From Tetrapyrgos nigripes (taxonomy: Eukaryota > Basidiomycota > Agaricomycetes > Agaricales > Campanellaceae): a DNA stretch of 64,000 bases. Made by a program: the position numbers and the translations under genes. The number at the start of each line of letters is the position of its first letter. Positions within the stretch are counted from its first letter, which is position 1. The stretch lies in contig JAACJM010000322.1 in NCBI GenBank assembly GCA_013368315.1, positions 1 to 64,000 on the forward strand. The letters are read 5' to 3'. Positions 29,831 to 42,197 of the stretch are shown in pieces. The notes beneath the pieces are model-generated. The model had not been told where the DNA came from. It worked only from the letters and a program-made list of their open reading frames with translations, and did not search any database.

Positions 29831-32800
29831 ATGGAGACCCTAGAGCTTTCAACTGCTCAGGAAGCCACTGTGGAGTCCACATCTTCCCAAAGTACTCCTC
29901 AGTATGTATCTCCTGACTGTTGCTGATGGCACAGAGTGATAAAATTGACATGATTGAAGCAGCACTCAGAATGTGAATATGAGGTTACCCGAGGATGTCA
30001 ATGTGTATGAGCTTTTCTTTCAATTTACTGGACATGCAGCCAGCTGATAAGAAAAAATTTTCTATATATTACACTTGCTTATAACTCTAGTATGGGGTAA
30101 GTCTATACCAATGAATTCGTGGACATTCTGCAAGAGGCTGATATACAAAAGTAGTGATGTTACAGAGAGACATGGTTCTCAAAATGAGGACAACAATAGC
30201 AATGTACCAGCAGCTGGGCAACCTACCATTGGGTATGTCAATTTAAATCAATTGTAACTTACAAGCCTTGACTGGAAAAACTCTGCAGCATACTTCAGGG
30301 TGCTCACCATCTTTCAATGAAAGATAATACAATCAATGTAGGGGCAGGCAACCAGGATAACAGAGCATATCACTACTATGGGTTTCAGCAAGGTAAGATA
30401 TGATTTTTGATTATGTGTATCATAAATGTTGAATATGTCTTATACAATACAGATATTATCAACAAGTTGAATCCTTCTACAAGTGCACTTCATGAAGTTG
30501 GTCAAAGAGCAGAATGCATTGAAGGAACCAGGAAAGAAATATTGGATAATATCATGAACTGGGCTGGAGATGGCTCATCAACCACCATGACAGGTTACTG
30601 GATGTGTGGCATGGCTGGGACTGGAAAAAGCACTATTGCCCAATCTGTGTGCTTGGGGCTTGAAAGAAAGGGGTTGTTGGGTGGAGAATTCTTCTGCTCT
30701 CGACAAATTGAAGAATGCCATGATTATCACAAGGTTATTCCAACAATTGCATATCAGCTGGCCAGCCGTAATGCCAAATATCAACAGGCACTTTGTGATG
30801 TTCTCAATGAGGATCTACAACTAGCTTCTAAAGAGCCTCAGTACCAAGTCACCAAGCTTTTGATTGATCCTTGGAAAAGAGTTGTTAGCAGAGGAGAATC
30901 TCCATTCTTGGCACCAGTGATAGTTATTGATGCATTGTATGAATGCAGGAACATTTCCCTGGTACTGGAATTTATTGTCCCTGCAATCAAGAAGCAAGAG
31001 TTGCCAGGATTAAAATTCTTTCTGACTAGCTGCCCAGAACAACATATCAAAAAACATTTTGATCTTGATGCAATCCAACAAGAGAGATTGTATGTGCAGA
31101 AATTTTATTTGCACAATGTGGAAAAAAGCATTGTCAAGAAGGATATCTCCCTGTTTCTGGGGAAGGGTCTCATAGGACTTGGCATTTCCAAGGACAAGCT
31201 AGATATTTTAGTGGAGAGATCTGGTGCACTATTTATCTATGCTGCTACTCTTGTCAAATATCTGGCTGGTGGTGGTCACCGTGCCTCCTCTAGATTGGAA
31301 AAAGTTTTGAATGTCAAAGGCTCTCCAGATAAGATACAGACACAAATGTTGGATGAGCTTTATACACAAATTCTTTCAGATTCACTTGATAAGCTTTCTC
31401 CTGAGGAGAAAGATCAAAGCATCAGGATCATACACACTGTAATAATGACAGGCACACCTGTATCATGCCAAATCATTGCAGACCTGCTAGACTATAAGGT
31501 GCAGGATGTTAAAGCAACAATATCAGAACTGCAATCAGTGCTGTATACTAGTGGACCTGAGGAATTGATTTATACCTTTCATGCATCATTTGCAGACTAT
31601 ATAACCTCGAAAGATAGGGCTGCAGATTTGCATTGCAATGCACCAGAACATCACAGTGTACTTGCAAGAGGATGTTTTGATGAGATGGAGAGAAAGCTTC
31701 ATTTCAATATATGCAATCTTCCCTCATCCTTTTTAAGTGATAGTGAAGTTGCTGGGCTTGAAGAAGCAATTACTCAGAAATTGGGGGGAGCAATTTGGTA
31801 TTCATGCATTTTTTGGGGGTACCATCTGACAGAAGGGGAGAAACCTAGTGTAGGAATGGAGAAGTTTCTCCAAAAGAAGATATTATTCCGGATTGAAGCA
31901 ATGAATCTTATGGAAAAGATGTCTGAGTGCATTAGGACACTGGACTTGGTGTTGAAAGTAAGGTTTTGGAATTATTTTGATAGAACACTGACTTACGCTG
32001 AAATCACAGAGAGGCCAATTTCAGGAAATAGAACAGAGACAGCACATACTGCAATGCCGAGACATGGCAAATGTGTTTGCATTGAGTGTTGTCAAGGAAA
32101 TGACTCCACATCTATATTTAAGTATACTTCCATTCTACCCAGCTATCAGTAAGAGTTTTGGGAAACAAGTCAAAGTCAACACTGAAATAAAATATAGTCA
32201 AAGTGTGGGGTTTTGGGATACAGGTTCAGAAGTTGAGGGTATCAGTGTATCTCCTGATGGAACCAGGATTGTATCTGGGTCAAAAGATGGAACAGTGAGG
32301 ATTTGGGATGCACAAACTGGGACTGCCATTGGAGAGCCACTCCAGGGACATGAAGACTGGGTCTAATAAGTGGCTTTCTCTCCTGATGGAGCCAGGATTG
32401 TGTCTGGGTCAGATGACAGAACAGTGAGGATCTGGGATGCACAAACTGGGACTGCCATTGGAGAGCCACTCCAGGGACATGAAGACTGGGTCCAATCAGT
32501 GGCTTTCTCTCCTGATGGAGCCAGGATTGTGTCTGGGTCACGTGACTTCACAGTGAGGATCTGGGATGCACAAACTGGGACTGCCATTGGAGAGCCACTC
32601 CAGGGACATGAACACCGGGTCCAATCAGTGGCTTTCTCTCCTGATGGAGCCAGGATTGTGTCTGGGTCACATGACAGCACAGTGAGGATCTGGGATGCAC
32701 AAACTGGGACTGCCATTGGAGAGCCACTCCAGGGACATGAAGGCCTGGTCCAATCAGTGGCTTTCTCTCCTGATGGAGCCATGATTGTGTCTGGGTCAGA

Positions 32801-33203
32801 TGATAGAACAGGAGAGCCACTCCAAGGACATCAAAACTTTGTCCAATCAGTGGCTTTCTCCTCTAGTGGAGCCCATATTTTATCTGGGTCAAGTGACAGA
32901 GCAGTAACAAATCCTAGCACTGGTCATACCTTATCTTGCAAATGTGAGTGAGTATTCTTATCTCTCAGGAGATCTAATCAAGTTCTATTTTTCTTTCTAG
33001 ACAATAACTGGACTATTGATAAAGATGGATGGATCCAATTTCCTGGCATTCATTGTGGTATCGTTTGGATTCAACCCCAATACTGTACCACACTTTGTAC
33101 ACCTCAGAACCCTGTAATAATCTCCAGGAAAGGCTGCACTAAGCTTTCCTTTGATGCGGTAGTGTATGGAAAGGACTGGGCTCAATGCTTCACAGATAAA
33201 TGA
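29831..33203 (+). pseudogene. NACHT-WD40 (NLR-like) gene, D1 copy, broken
   Basis: Start METLELSTAQEATVE. N-terminal exons include VNMRLPEDVNVYELFFQFTG and INVGAGNQDN. The main NACHT exon is 30453-31957, with Walker A GMAGTGKS near 30615 and a Walker B region VIVIDALYEC near 30925, where the usual DALDE has Tyr for the second Asp. A 67-nt intron (31958-32024) joins it to the WD40 exon (32025-32943). After intron 32944-33000 comes a C-terminal exon (TIDKDGWIQFPG ... DWAQCF) ending TGA 33201-33203. Four full 43-residue WD40 units are followed by a shortened one. Two adjacent stops (TAATAA, 32364-32369) end the frame inside the first repeat. Fungal relatives such as HET-E/HET-D act in non-self recognition and cell death. 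Confidence 0.85.
32200..32900 (+). repeat. WD40 repeat array, D1 (4 full units of 129 bp)
   Basis: 129-bp units, nearly identical in DNA, each encoding VRIWDAQTGTAIGEPLQGHE plus a variable segment and VAFSPDGARIVSGS. Variable residues are the two after GHE (DW, DW, HR, GL) and the SxD triplet (SKD, SDD, SRD, SHD). The last unit has lost the VRIWDAQTGTAI part. Confidence 0.9.
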
Positions 33204-35156
33204 TTTCAATTTCACTTGTTGAGTTTGTATATAGGACGTGAAATATATGGTTTCCAATGAACTGTCTTCCTCTCAACATGAACAGCCTTGATTAATCAAT
33301 TACCTATTTACTGACACAGGAAAATGAAGATCAATTTGCTTTAACCTGTTCATTCACCAGCCAACTACCCTAAGATCTTCCTCAGTTATTTGATGATCAT
33401 GAATCATGGTGTGATACACACACATATACCTGAACTCCCTATTCAATCACATTGGCTTGAATTCAATAGGTACAGGTACTACAATACTAATCAACTTGGA
33501 CTCAGATTTAGTGATGATGGCTTTGCCAACAACAAACAGAGTAATTCTCCTCTTTGGGGTGACTGGAGAGACTATCCATTTCTACCCACACCATCCCAGA
33601 GCAAGGATTATAGTGGAAGTTCACCAACAATTAGTGAACAGGGTGCTGACTTGGCTTTTGACATTGCTAGCACTGATGAGGACCAGTCAGAATACAAAGA
33701 AGTGGGAGTAAAATTTGACAAGAAGAATATACTTGACAGTGGAGCACCTTGTATGCATAGGAGAACAGAGAGGTCTCTATGCAGAGAGCATTGAATAGAA
33801 TTACTAGTAGAACCAAACTAGAACTTTACACACTTTCATGAGTATGCACTAGTCACAAAAATCATTGCCATACCTTCATGTTTCATCAGCAAGTCATAAT
33901 TTTCTGCATATACCTACTTTAATATCTTATCAAGTGATAGATAACTCCTGGAGAGCTTACTGATAGACCTTTTTGTTGCTAGAGCATCACTAAAAGTGGC
34001 CTACAACTGAGAAGAGGTGTGCACTTGCACATTTGGAAGTGAACATCGCTGTTCTGATCATTGGAGATAAGAATGATGGCATGTTTCAGATCCCTGGACA
34101 GCTTACACTATTATCAGATTTGGGATGACAGACCTTACACTAACACTATTCTGGTCATTCCTCAGTCACAGCAGCTGCATGACAAAGGGAGTTGGTGCTA
34201 GTTATAGTTGTGGGACTAGGTAAAAGCAATGGAACGATGTAATGACATTCCCACCCAGAGCTACCCCTCAAAATTCACTTCTCAGAGGGACATGTACATC
34301 AAGCCTGCTGCCTAGATGAGTTGAGTTTACTACTCGATATTGTACATGTTGATTCAACAGTCAGTTTGTTTAAGTGGAAGCAGTGGTTCATAAGTCAGCC
34401 TATCTTAAGTTTTCTCTTGATGATAACCCACATGTGTGCATGCATGGGCCCAATCTACTAGTGGAGGGTTGACTTGAGCACCACATGGAGTTAGGAGCTG
34501 GCTTCAGTACTAATGGGCTCTGAGTGTGGGACCTAGGTGTGATGGCTGAGTAGTAAGTTCAGTCTGTGTACTGGGCAGCCTGAGCCTAAGTGCAAAGTTA
34601 TGGCATTTGGACTTTGAATCATAATCAGGATGAAGACCAGTCCCAGAAATGGAAACAGAAACAAAATCAGGATCATCTACAGCAGAATCAGAGTGAGTAC
34701 ATTAATTACTATAGTGATGTGATGCCACATGCAGAGGTCAAAGCTAAAGGCTTGCAATGTTCCAGACCTTGAGCTTGATCTGATCGTGAGTATTAGTAGT
34801 TGTCACTCTTGATGTTAATAAAGAAGACCCAGGCTGAGGACAAGGTACCTGGTTCCCTGACATTGACTCAGAGACACAAGCTACCAAGAGGTGTGCAGAC
34901 AGTTATGGCCAGACTGGATGTTCCTTTTGGATTTTAAGGTCAGCCAGACCTCTCCCCCTCCCCTCCTCCTTCCTAAAAAGGAAGGAGATAAGATAAAATT
35001 TCACTTACAAATCATCAAATCCAGTCACTTTTCCTTCCAGACCACCTTATAGACCCTCTACTGACCTAAAGACATAACAAAAGGAGTGATAAATGCTAAT
35101 GTGGGATCCATTTTCTTGAGGTCGCAAATATTTTTCGAAGAAAAGTTCATAATGTC
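33204..35156. other. Sequence downstream of the NLR gene in D1
   Basis: About 1.9 kb shared with D2 (62064 to about 63979). An open frame at 33393-33794 is present in both copies, but most differences between them change amino acids (five versus one silent, by eye), so selection as protein is not evident. A C/T-rich tract occurs near 34945-34980. No gene is called. Confidence 0.5.
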
Positions 35157-36857
35157 TTGCACACCTCTTGCAAGCTACAATGACAGCCAGGCTCAGACTG
35201 AGGCTAGCAGCATCAAACATGTATGGGACGCCTAGGAGTCAACCATAGTCCATTAGCAGAAAAGGAGATTGAGAGATGAGCAAGGCACATGTAGATACAT
35301 ACCCATAGTCCATCATGGACATAGGACCCTCTGCACAAGAACACTGGTTGTGCATCACAAGTATGTGGGTTCACTGATGTCCTGTATGTAGAGTGGAGTC
35401 GTTATGCCCGCAACTCAAAATACAGGAGGCATAAAGGCAGCAGCATTAAGCAGAAACACTCCATGGACCAGTCTCACCATTTCTTTTTTGTACAAACAAA
35501 TAATGTCTTTGCTTTCAAGCTTTCTCTTGGGAACTGACTACATCTTCTCAAGCCATCTTGGGCTACCCTCCAACTCATTTCACTACCTGCCTAACTTTGT
35601 TTATAACATCCCTGGGTCAACATCTACCTCTCTGGACATCCATGCAGAGTCATTTCCTTTGCCGCTTCCACATATTCTCCTCTTGCTCCTTTCTCTGCTT
35701 GCAAGGTTAACAGTGCATAGTGTGTCTTCAGGACATACTCCTCCTATGTTGTCTCCACTTTCTGGGCTCCTATTGTTTGGGTTGGGAGGGCCTGGGATGG
35801 TTATTGGTGAGTAGGTGTCTTTTACTCAATTTTGTCAGTTTTTGAACACAAACAATTTTCTTTTCTTTTCCTTTTTCTTCTTTAGTGTTTTACCAGTCTT
35901 CTACAAAATCTACGTCAAGTACTTGAAAGCAGTAAGAGCAATGGAACATGTTTTGTTGGCATTTGTCAGGTGGCAGGATAGTGCTGGGTATGTCTTGGTC
36001 TATGTTGTTTCTATGTTTTGCATGTACTAACACACACTTGCTATCTCTTTCTTCCCACCCTCACCTCTCCACAGTCTCACCCAAACCCAACCCAACTCCA
36101 GCTCCATAGGCTGAAATGCTCAAAAACACCTGCACAGCCATGAGCACAACTCTAGGTGTTCCAACTCATTTAAAGGGATGGATTAAAGGATACCCTGGGA
36201 TGTTGAGTGGTTACTCTGCTGCAATGCCTTCCAGCTCCAACTTTACTGTGCTTGGGCCTCCTTTGTTGTACCTGTACCATGCCAAACTGCACCAGCTCTA
36301 CCTCTGGACAAGCAACTGTCATGTCCAAGATCTCCAGTCTTCTTACTGCCTCCCACTCCAACTCCAACTTGGGCTCAATTGCAGGTGGGAGGAGACATAA
36401 GCCTTGAACAGGAGCAAGGACAGTTTGGATTATTTCAGTGAAGAGGAATGTAAGACAGTATGAAAGTGATTTGGTTAGGGCAGGTACAAAGTGGGTAGAG
36501 GATTTCCATGGCCAAAATGGGCTCCATATGGGGGGCATTTGAGTACCGATTTGAACCTTGGTCCGAGTACTTCATCAATGGGGTCTGGGTCTGGGGGCAG
36601 TTATGAGACAGGTGGGGGTGAAGGTGGGCAAAGAGGGACACATGATTTAATGGAGCTGAAAGACTGGGAACAAATTGTCCTGGGTTACTGAAGGGGTATG
36701 TATTGAAAACAGAGAGAGAGAGTTATGGCAGTTATATGGGCATGACAAAGCCTGTGATTGAGTGTGGTTTTGAGTTGCATTGGTGGTTTTGTTTTTTTTG
36801 TTTTCCCTGGTCCATTTCCCTATTTCCTTTCCTTTCCTTCTGAGTCTGTGCTTGGCT

Positions 36858-37245
36858 GATGTCAAGAACAGGTTCAGATAGGACTGGATGCCTCTCAGGC
36901 CACCACACAGGAGCCAAAGACAAAGTAACAGAGCAAATAAAATAGAAATAGAGTGAGTAGCCACAGATGGGCCCAAGTCTACATAGTACTGAGACAAGGC
37001 TGAGCAGTATGAATCATAGGGAGCACAAGTGGACAGACTAGAGACCTATCTTGATGTCAAGAACAGGTTCAGATAGGACTGGATGCCTCTCAGGCCACCA
37101 CACAGGAGCCAAAGACGAAGTAAAAGAGCAAATAGAATAGATAAGAGTGAGTAGCCACAGATGGGCCCAAGTCTACATAGTACTGAGACAAGGCTGAGCA
37201 GTATGGACCATATGGAGCACAAGTGGACAGACTAGAGACCTATCT
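36858..37245. repeat. Tandem duplication of a 195-bp unit
   Basis: Two head-to-tail units (36858-37052 and 37053-37245), each starting GATGTCAAGAACAGG and ending GAGACCTATCT, with few differences. Confidence 0.9.
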
Positions 37246-38360
37246 ACAAAGCCCTGAAGTATATATGATCAAAGGAATGAAGAGACAAAGTCTAGATCAA
37301 TAGGTACTGATGGAAAGGAAGAACTATGGAGAAATAAAGGAACAATGGAAGAATCAAGGAGAAACAAGTTAGAACTATGGGGAAACAAGGAAGAACTATA
37401 GAAGTGACAGGAACAGAGGAAGTGAAGCAAAGAAGAAGGAAAAGAAAGAGAAACAAGATCTGGATATGCCAAAGTACTGGAAAGAAGACTAAAAGCAAAA
37501 GAATGAAGGAAAACAGGGTTTGGAGATGAAGGCATGACCCTTCACACAGATATACAGAACCCTACCACCAACACCTTGCCTTACCACCCAACCACTCTCT
37601 CTCATACCCTGAGTTGGGGAGTAGTACTTGAGTGAGGGGGTGTATGATTTGAATTGGGCAGGGGGGAGTCAGCCTGCTTTGGGGTTGGGTGGGTGGGGAG
37701 AAGGGGGTGTGAGGGGAATATGGGGTAGGATGGGGATGAGGATGGGGATGGGTGAGATTAGTCAGAGTGCTAGTGAGTATAGTGGACTTTTTTTTTTAGT
37801 TTGTTCAGGGTTCTTTTTCTTTGGGGGTTTGGACCTGTTGGAATGTTTTAATGATTATGTGTTCATTTGGCTTTTGGGTATTGGAGAGGAGACAGAGATG
37901 ACAATTTCAGCTATGTTGGGATGGGTTTTCATTCTTTCAGCATTCTTTCTTCTACAGTTTTACATCCCTTTTCTTCCTTTTTTGTCTTTACCTCCTTATC
38001 TCTGGTGTGGATTCTTGGTCATGGTTTTTGTTTTTTTCAAGCCATGTTACTGACAAATTCTCTCTGCCTTCTCTCTCTCTGCTTTCCTCTTCCTTCCTCT
38101 CTTCTTTTCCATGCTTTTCTCCCTGGTTCCACAACTGCAACTTCTTCAAACTGTGACCTACTCAACTCTCTTCTTCCATTTGGAGTATTCTAACGACCAT
38201 CTCCGTCAAACCTGACCTTGACTGTTCTATGCATGTGTCTGTGTCCATCCATGTGCTACCAACCCTACTGACCTTACCAATCTACCAATCATCTTGTCAA
38301 CCAACAACTCGACTGGACTTGTCAATGCACATTGCACAAATACAAAATGTACCTGATATT

Positions 38361-38660
38361 CCTTCCTATTGGTCCTACTGGTCCAACTATTCTGTAATTT
38401 GGGTGTCACTGCTGTACCCACTGTCCTATGTCCTCTGATTTTGGTACTGGAATTACCTACTTTGGCGATGTTGGCGTCAACTACATATGGCATGTATGTC
38501 CCTTCCTATTGGTCCTACTGGTCCTTTGATTCAGTCCAGTCCCAACTATTCTGTGATTTGGGCATCACTGCTGTACCCACTGTCCTATGTCCTCTGATTT
38601 TGGTACTGGAATTACCTACTTTGGCAATGTTGGCGTCGACTACATATGGCATGTATGTCT
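38361..38660. repeat. Tandem duplication of a 140-150-bp unit
   Basis: Units start with CCTTCCTATTGGTCCTACTG (38361 and 38500) and share the stretch ending ACATATGGCATGTATGTC. The second unit has an extra segment after TGGTCC. Confidence 0.85.
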
Positions 38661-39066
38661 ACATCCCCCCTTCCTCAGGACCTCTGGTGTAGGTTTATGT
38701 CTATGTACACCTTGGTTCACTTCTCTTCGTAATATCTTCTCTTCACTTCCTGCTAGTTCCTTTTTCCCCCTTTGTTACATTGTTTTGCTCATCCATTTTC
38801 AATTTCCATCTTTGTCTGAACAACAACTGACAACGTTGACATGGTGATAGTAATGTCACTGGCTGCATTATACGTTGATTATGCTACAGTTGTGTTACGG
38901 TGTCAAATTATGATTTATCAAATTAATATCTCTGAGTAACCTTGAAAAATAAGATTACAATCACCTCCAGTTGGTGAAAGATGAGCAATGACCAACAACC
39001 AATGATCAATGTAGTGATTATGAATAGTGAGCAGTAAATCTGAAAAAGTAAAGTGTGTAGCATATA

Positions 39067-41717
39067 CAAGGTATATACCATATAACGTTTACTATACATC
39101 TGAAACAAGGGGTATAGGAGAGTTGATCGTCCAAGCGAGGACGAAAGGGGAATTGGCTGAGAAGCGGCCAGCAGACACGCTGAAAAGGGACAAATTTCCG
39201 CTCGACAGATATGTGACCGGATATGTACACGAAAATGAGATATATTTGGAACTTAGATTTAATACAAAAAGATGATGTATCTGCAAGCTAGATCTCTGAA
39301 CAGAAAGTTGCTATATAGGGATGCATTGTAGTATATTTGATTGGTGTGCAGACACATTGCATATCAAAGCTATTGAAAGAAGTACAAAAAGACCTCAAAT
39401 CGAGAATCCAGACATAGTAACGGATATGCATCTGAAAAGACACTAAATCCGGCTTCTAGATATGGGTACCAATAGTTCATCGCATATCCACTCAATGGAC
39501 ATATGAACTATTGGTACCCATATCTAGAAGCCAGATTTATTGTCTTTTCGGATGCATATCCATAACTATGTCTGGATTCTCGATTATTTGTCCCTTTTCG
39601 GCCTGAGAGAAGTAAGCTAGAGAGAACAGTAATGTGATTGATACATGTGTATCAAAAGGGGAAAAATCGTGATTAGGAGAGCTCAGCGTAGACACAGTAG
39701 ATAGGAGCTCGCAAATACACAGTTAATTTTGTTAAGGCTCAGGCTTGTAAGAGCGATTTTGCAGCAGGGAAGAAAGAGATGCATTAGAGATACAGAGTCT
39801 ATCTACTTATACTCCTCCACACAACCCTGATGCAGAAGATACATGAAAAAAACAATATCAGGAAAAATGTCAGCAGAAAGGAACAGTAATGCAACGTGTT
39901 GAAGTTGAGATGAGAAGGAATCAGATAGGCATTTATGGGTACAATTGAATAGAAAGGAAGGTGGATTGGTGGATGGTTGAACAGATGATAAAAGCGAAAA
40001 TGGCCGTTTGATTACAAGGCCAAATGAAATGAGGCTGAGTTCTTTACACTTGGTTTCCATGTGTGGCAGTGCATATTCATCCCGTCTCTTCCCATGCTGT
40101 TGTTTCTGGTTTCCTCCCTGTATTTATTAACACTCAATATCTTTGCGACTGGTAACTAAAGTTTCTCTCACTTCGTTCTCTTTTTTCTTCATCTTGTCCT
40201 TTTGTATCGCTTTCCTTTCTCTTTGGATATTTTTCATTTTTCATTATTCTCTGTCTCTTGATCTCTCATCTTCTTATTCACTTGCTTTGCTTTTCCCCCC
40301 TCTCTTCTAGGGCTGGGCACTGTACCATACACTGACAGTGTATGGGTACCATATATACGGTGCTGTACCCGTACCGTGTCGGACTCTCAAAGACATTGGT
40401 ACAGGACGGTCTGACCCGTCTCAACCTGTACCGAATACGGTTAGTATGGCCGTCATACAGGTACAGTAATCTCCCTCTTAATGCATACCCCCCTTAACGC
40501 ATACTCCCTCCTAATGCATAGAATTTTGGCATTCCCAGGTTGGTTGGGCTGGGTTAATGCATAACTCTCTCTTAATGCATAATGCATAGCATTTCCGGGT
40601 ACCAAAACTGCATACCTTCCATATATGTATACAGGTTAGTCAGGTCCGTCTGAATAAAAATTCACTTTTCTTCACATATTCACACTTTGGATACACTAAA
40701 AAAAAACGCTAAAAATACTGAGGTGGGATTCGCTCGCCTTGCTCAGTGCTGGCAGTCACCCATGCCTAAGAAACTTTCCAAAAGTCCTGTCTCTGCCCTG
40801 AAAAAGGGCCTCTCCATCCTTCAAAAGAATACCAAGGCCCGCGCAGACTAGATTAGGGGCAGACGAGATTGACTATAAAGATGGGACAGAAGAGTTGGAA
40901 AAGGGTATTTATGAGGCTGTGAAGCAAGCTCAAAATGCACTGGAAAATCTTGAGATCAATGGTGGTGATGATGACGGTGATGATGCTCCTTTGGAGCCAG
41001 CACCTACACGCCATGAGGCACTTCAGGCTGTCGCATCGAGTATATATGAGAAGAAAGAAAAAGAAAAAGATTAGATTAGATAAATATATGATTTTTCTTT
41101 TCATTGAATGTGCCAGTAGTGCTCTGGTTTCTTTCTTCTTTTATCAGCCGATGGCCCAGTCCTTTCTTTCTTCTGGTCGTCTAAGTGCTAGGTTTCCTCA
41201 GCATAGGGTGGGAGGCAGGGGAATGTTATGGGCGAGTAGGAATTGCCTAATCCATATGCTACGCGCCAGCAGCTTCACTGCCTTTGCTTCCAACCACCAT
41301 GTCGTCCCTACCACACGTGATTGTAGGAGACATCCACTTGAACAAAATAATATCTGCTTTAATCACAAACAAGACTCTGCCTCTGTGGAAAGCCTAAAGC
41401 AGCTCAATAACGGTGAATACAAGCGGTTGTCAAAGCAAGAAGGAATGGTAAGGGTCTCTTAAGGGTCTCTTAAGTGCCTGGTAAGCATTTGCTATGCGTC
41501 TATTGAGTGTCTCGTAAGTATAAAAGGCTGGAGGAATGACTGTACAGTGTGTTTCTTCTTCCCTTTCCCTCACTTCTGCCAGTCACAGTGTATCCTGCAT
41601 GCACTGGTGCGTATCTATCTCGTTTTTCATATCATCTCTATCTTCTCCTTTTGTTTTCTTACATTCAGAGTCTAAATCTACACTCCTTACCCCCCAATCT
41701 TTCATTCTCAACGAACT
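39067..41717 (+). repeat. R unit copy B, left part
   Basis: Homologous to 5155-6540 plus 13631 onward of copy A and uninterrupted across the Plavaka insertion point (about 40488-40515). It shows the palindrome at 39397-39588, the ACCGTA block at 40308-40480, a decayed acidic frame (40762-41074, stop TAG near 40850) and the TATA box at 41519-41526. It ends at the Copia target duplication GAACT. Confidence 0.85.
39397..39588. repeat. Fold-back palindrome, copy B
   Basis: Same structure as 5447-5636, with arms running inward from TCGAGAATCC and GGATTCTCGA. Present in both R copies, so it predates their separation. Confidence 0.7.
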
Positions 41718-42109
41718 TGTAGAGAAGACGAGTTCCTACATCCATAATAAGTAATTTCCTTTTTTCTATCTTCATCCTATTCCTTTTCCCTATCTTCGTT
41801 ACTCTACTCCAAGTCCATGATCCATATATTTGATTTTCTTACTTGATCCGTACGTACAAGCCTTCACTTATACCGTACGACGCCGTCTTGACACACCTCA
41901 GTTGTTCCCACTACATTGTGTGAACCTGATGTGTCCCTATACCTGTATTCATTCCCTTCTTCATAACTAACCATATTATATTTACTACAGTACCCTTTTA
42001 CTTATCGGTACTCTATTCTGACAGGTACTGTAGCTTGTCTAACACAGTTGTTCCCACTACGTTGTGTGAACCTGAGTACCCTGTTACTTATCAGTACTCT
42101 ATTCTGACA
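41718..42109 (+). repeat. Copia 5' LTR (decayed element)
   Basis: 392 bp, TG...CA. Internally it has two copies each of a GTTGTTCCCACTAC segment and of CGGTACTCTATTCTGACAG-like sequence, an internal direct duplication shared with the 3' LTR. Confidence 0.9.
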
Positions 42110-42126
42110 GGTTATGGGCCCTGCGC
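42110..42126 (+). promoter_or_regulatory. Copia primer-binding site (tRNA-iMet internal match)
   Basis: GGTTATGGGCCCTGCGC, directly after the LTR, is complementary to GCGCAGGGCCCATAACC, the anticodon arm of initiator tRNA-Met as I recall it from fungi (17 nt). It indicates half-tRNA priming, the same mode as in the element at 17898-24960. Confidence 0.8.
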
Positions 42127-42197
42127 TTTAACCACTGATACTCATACACAACGAAAGACCGGCTATAGCAACTCATTGACATTAACTGCATTACAAC

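Larger units (their letters stand above)
25411..35156. repeat. Segmental duplication copy D1
   Basis: Collinear with 53388 to about 63979 at high identity throughout, including introns and intergenic DNA. Contents in order: DHHC gene (minus), small secreted protein gene (minus), NACHT-WD40 gene (plus) and about 2 kb of downstream sequence. D1 is shorter mainly because it has four fewer WD40 units and lacks a 0.4-kb tandem duplication present in D2. The left junction is at 25411/53388. At the right end the copies diverge between 35119 and 35156. Confidence 0.95.
35157..39066. other. Unique spacer between D1 and R copy B
   Basis: 3.9 kb present once in the window. It contains a hydrophobic open frame at 35404-35814 and a second stretch near 35886-35990 (VLPVFYKIYVKYLKAVRAM) that could be exons of a membrane protein, but the obvious splice sites (35807 donor) do not join them in phase. 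It also holds two tandem duplications (36858-37245 and about 38361-38660) and a purine-rich block (37300-37520). No firm gene call. Confidence 0.4.

Noticed and set aside
32200..32900. Regular direct repeats as a CRISPR-like array
   Set aside because: Units are 129-bp coding WD40 repeats without unique spacers, in a fungal gene with introns.
33393..33794. Open frame shared by D1 and D2 downstream of the NLR gene as a conserved gene
   Set aside because: Most differences between the copies change amino acids, no domain or splice context is seen, and conservation follows from the segmental duplication.
35404..35990. Two-exon membrane protein gene in the unique spacer
   Set aside because: The GTGAGT donor at 35807 and the acceptor at 35885 join the two hydrophobic stretches out of phase; left as unresolved.
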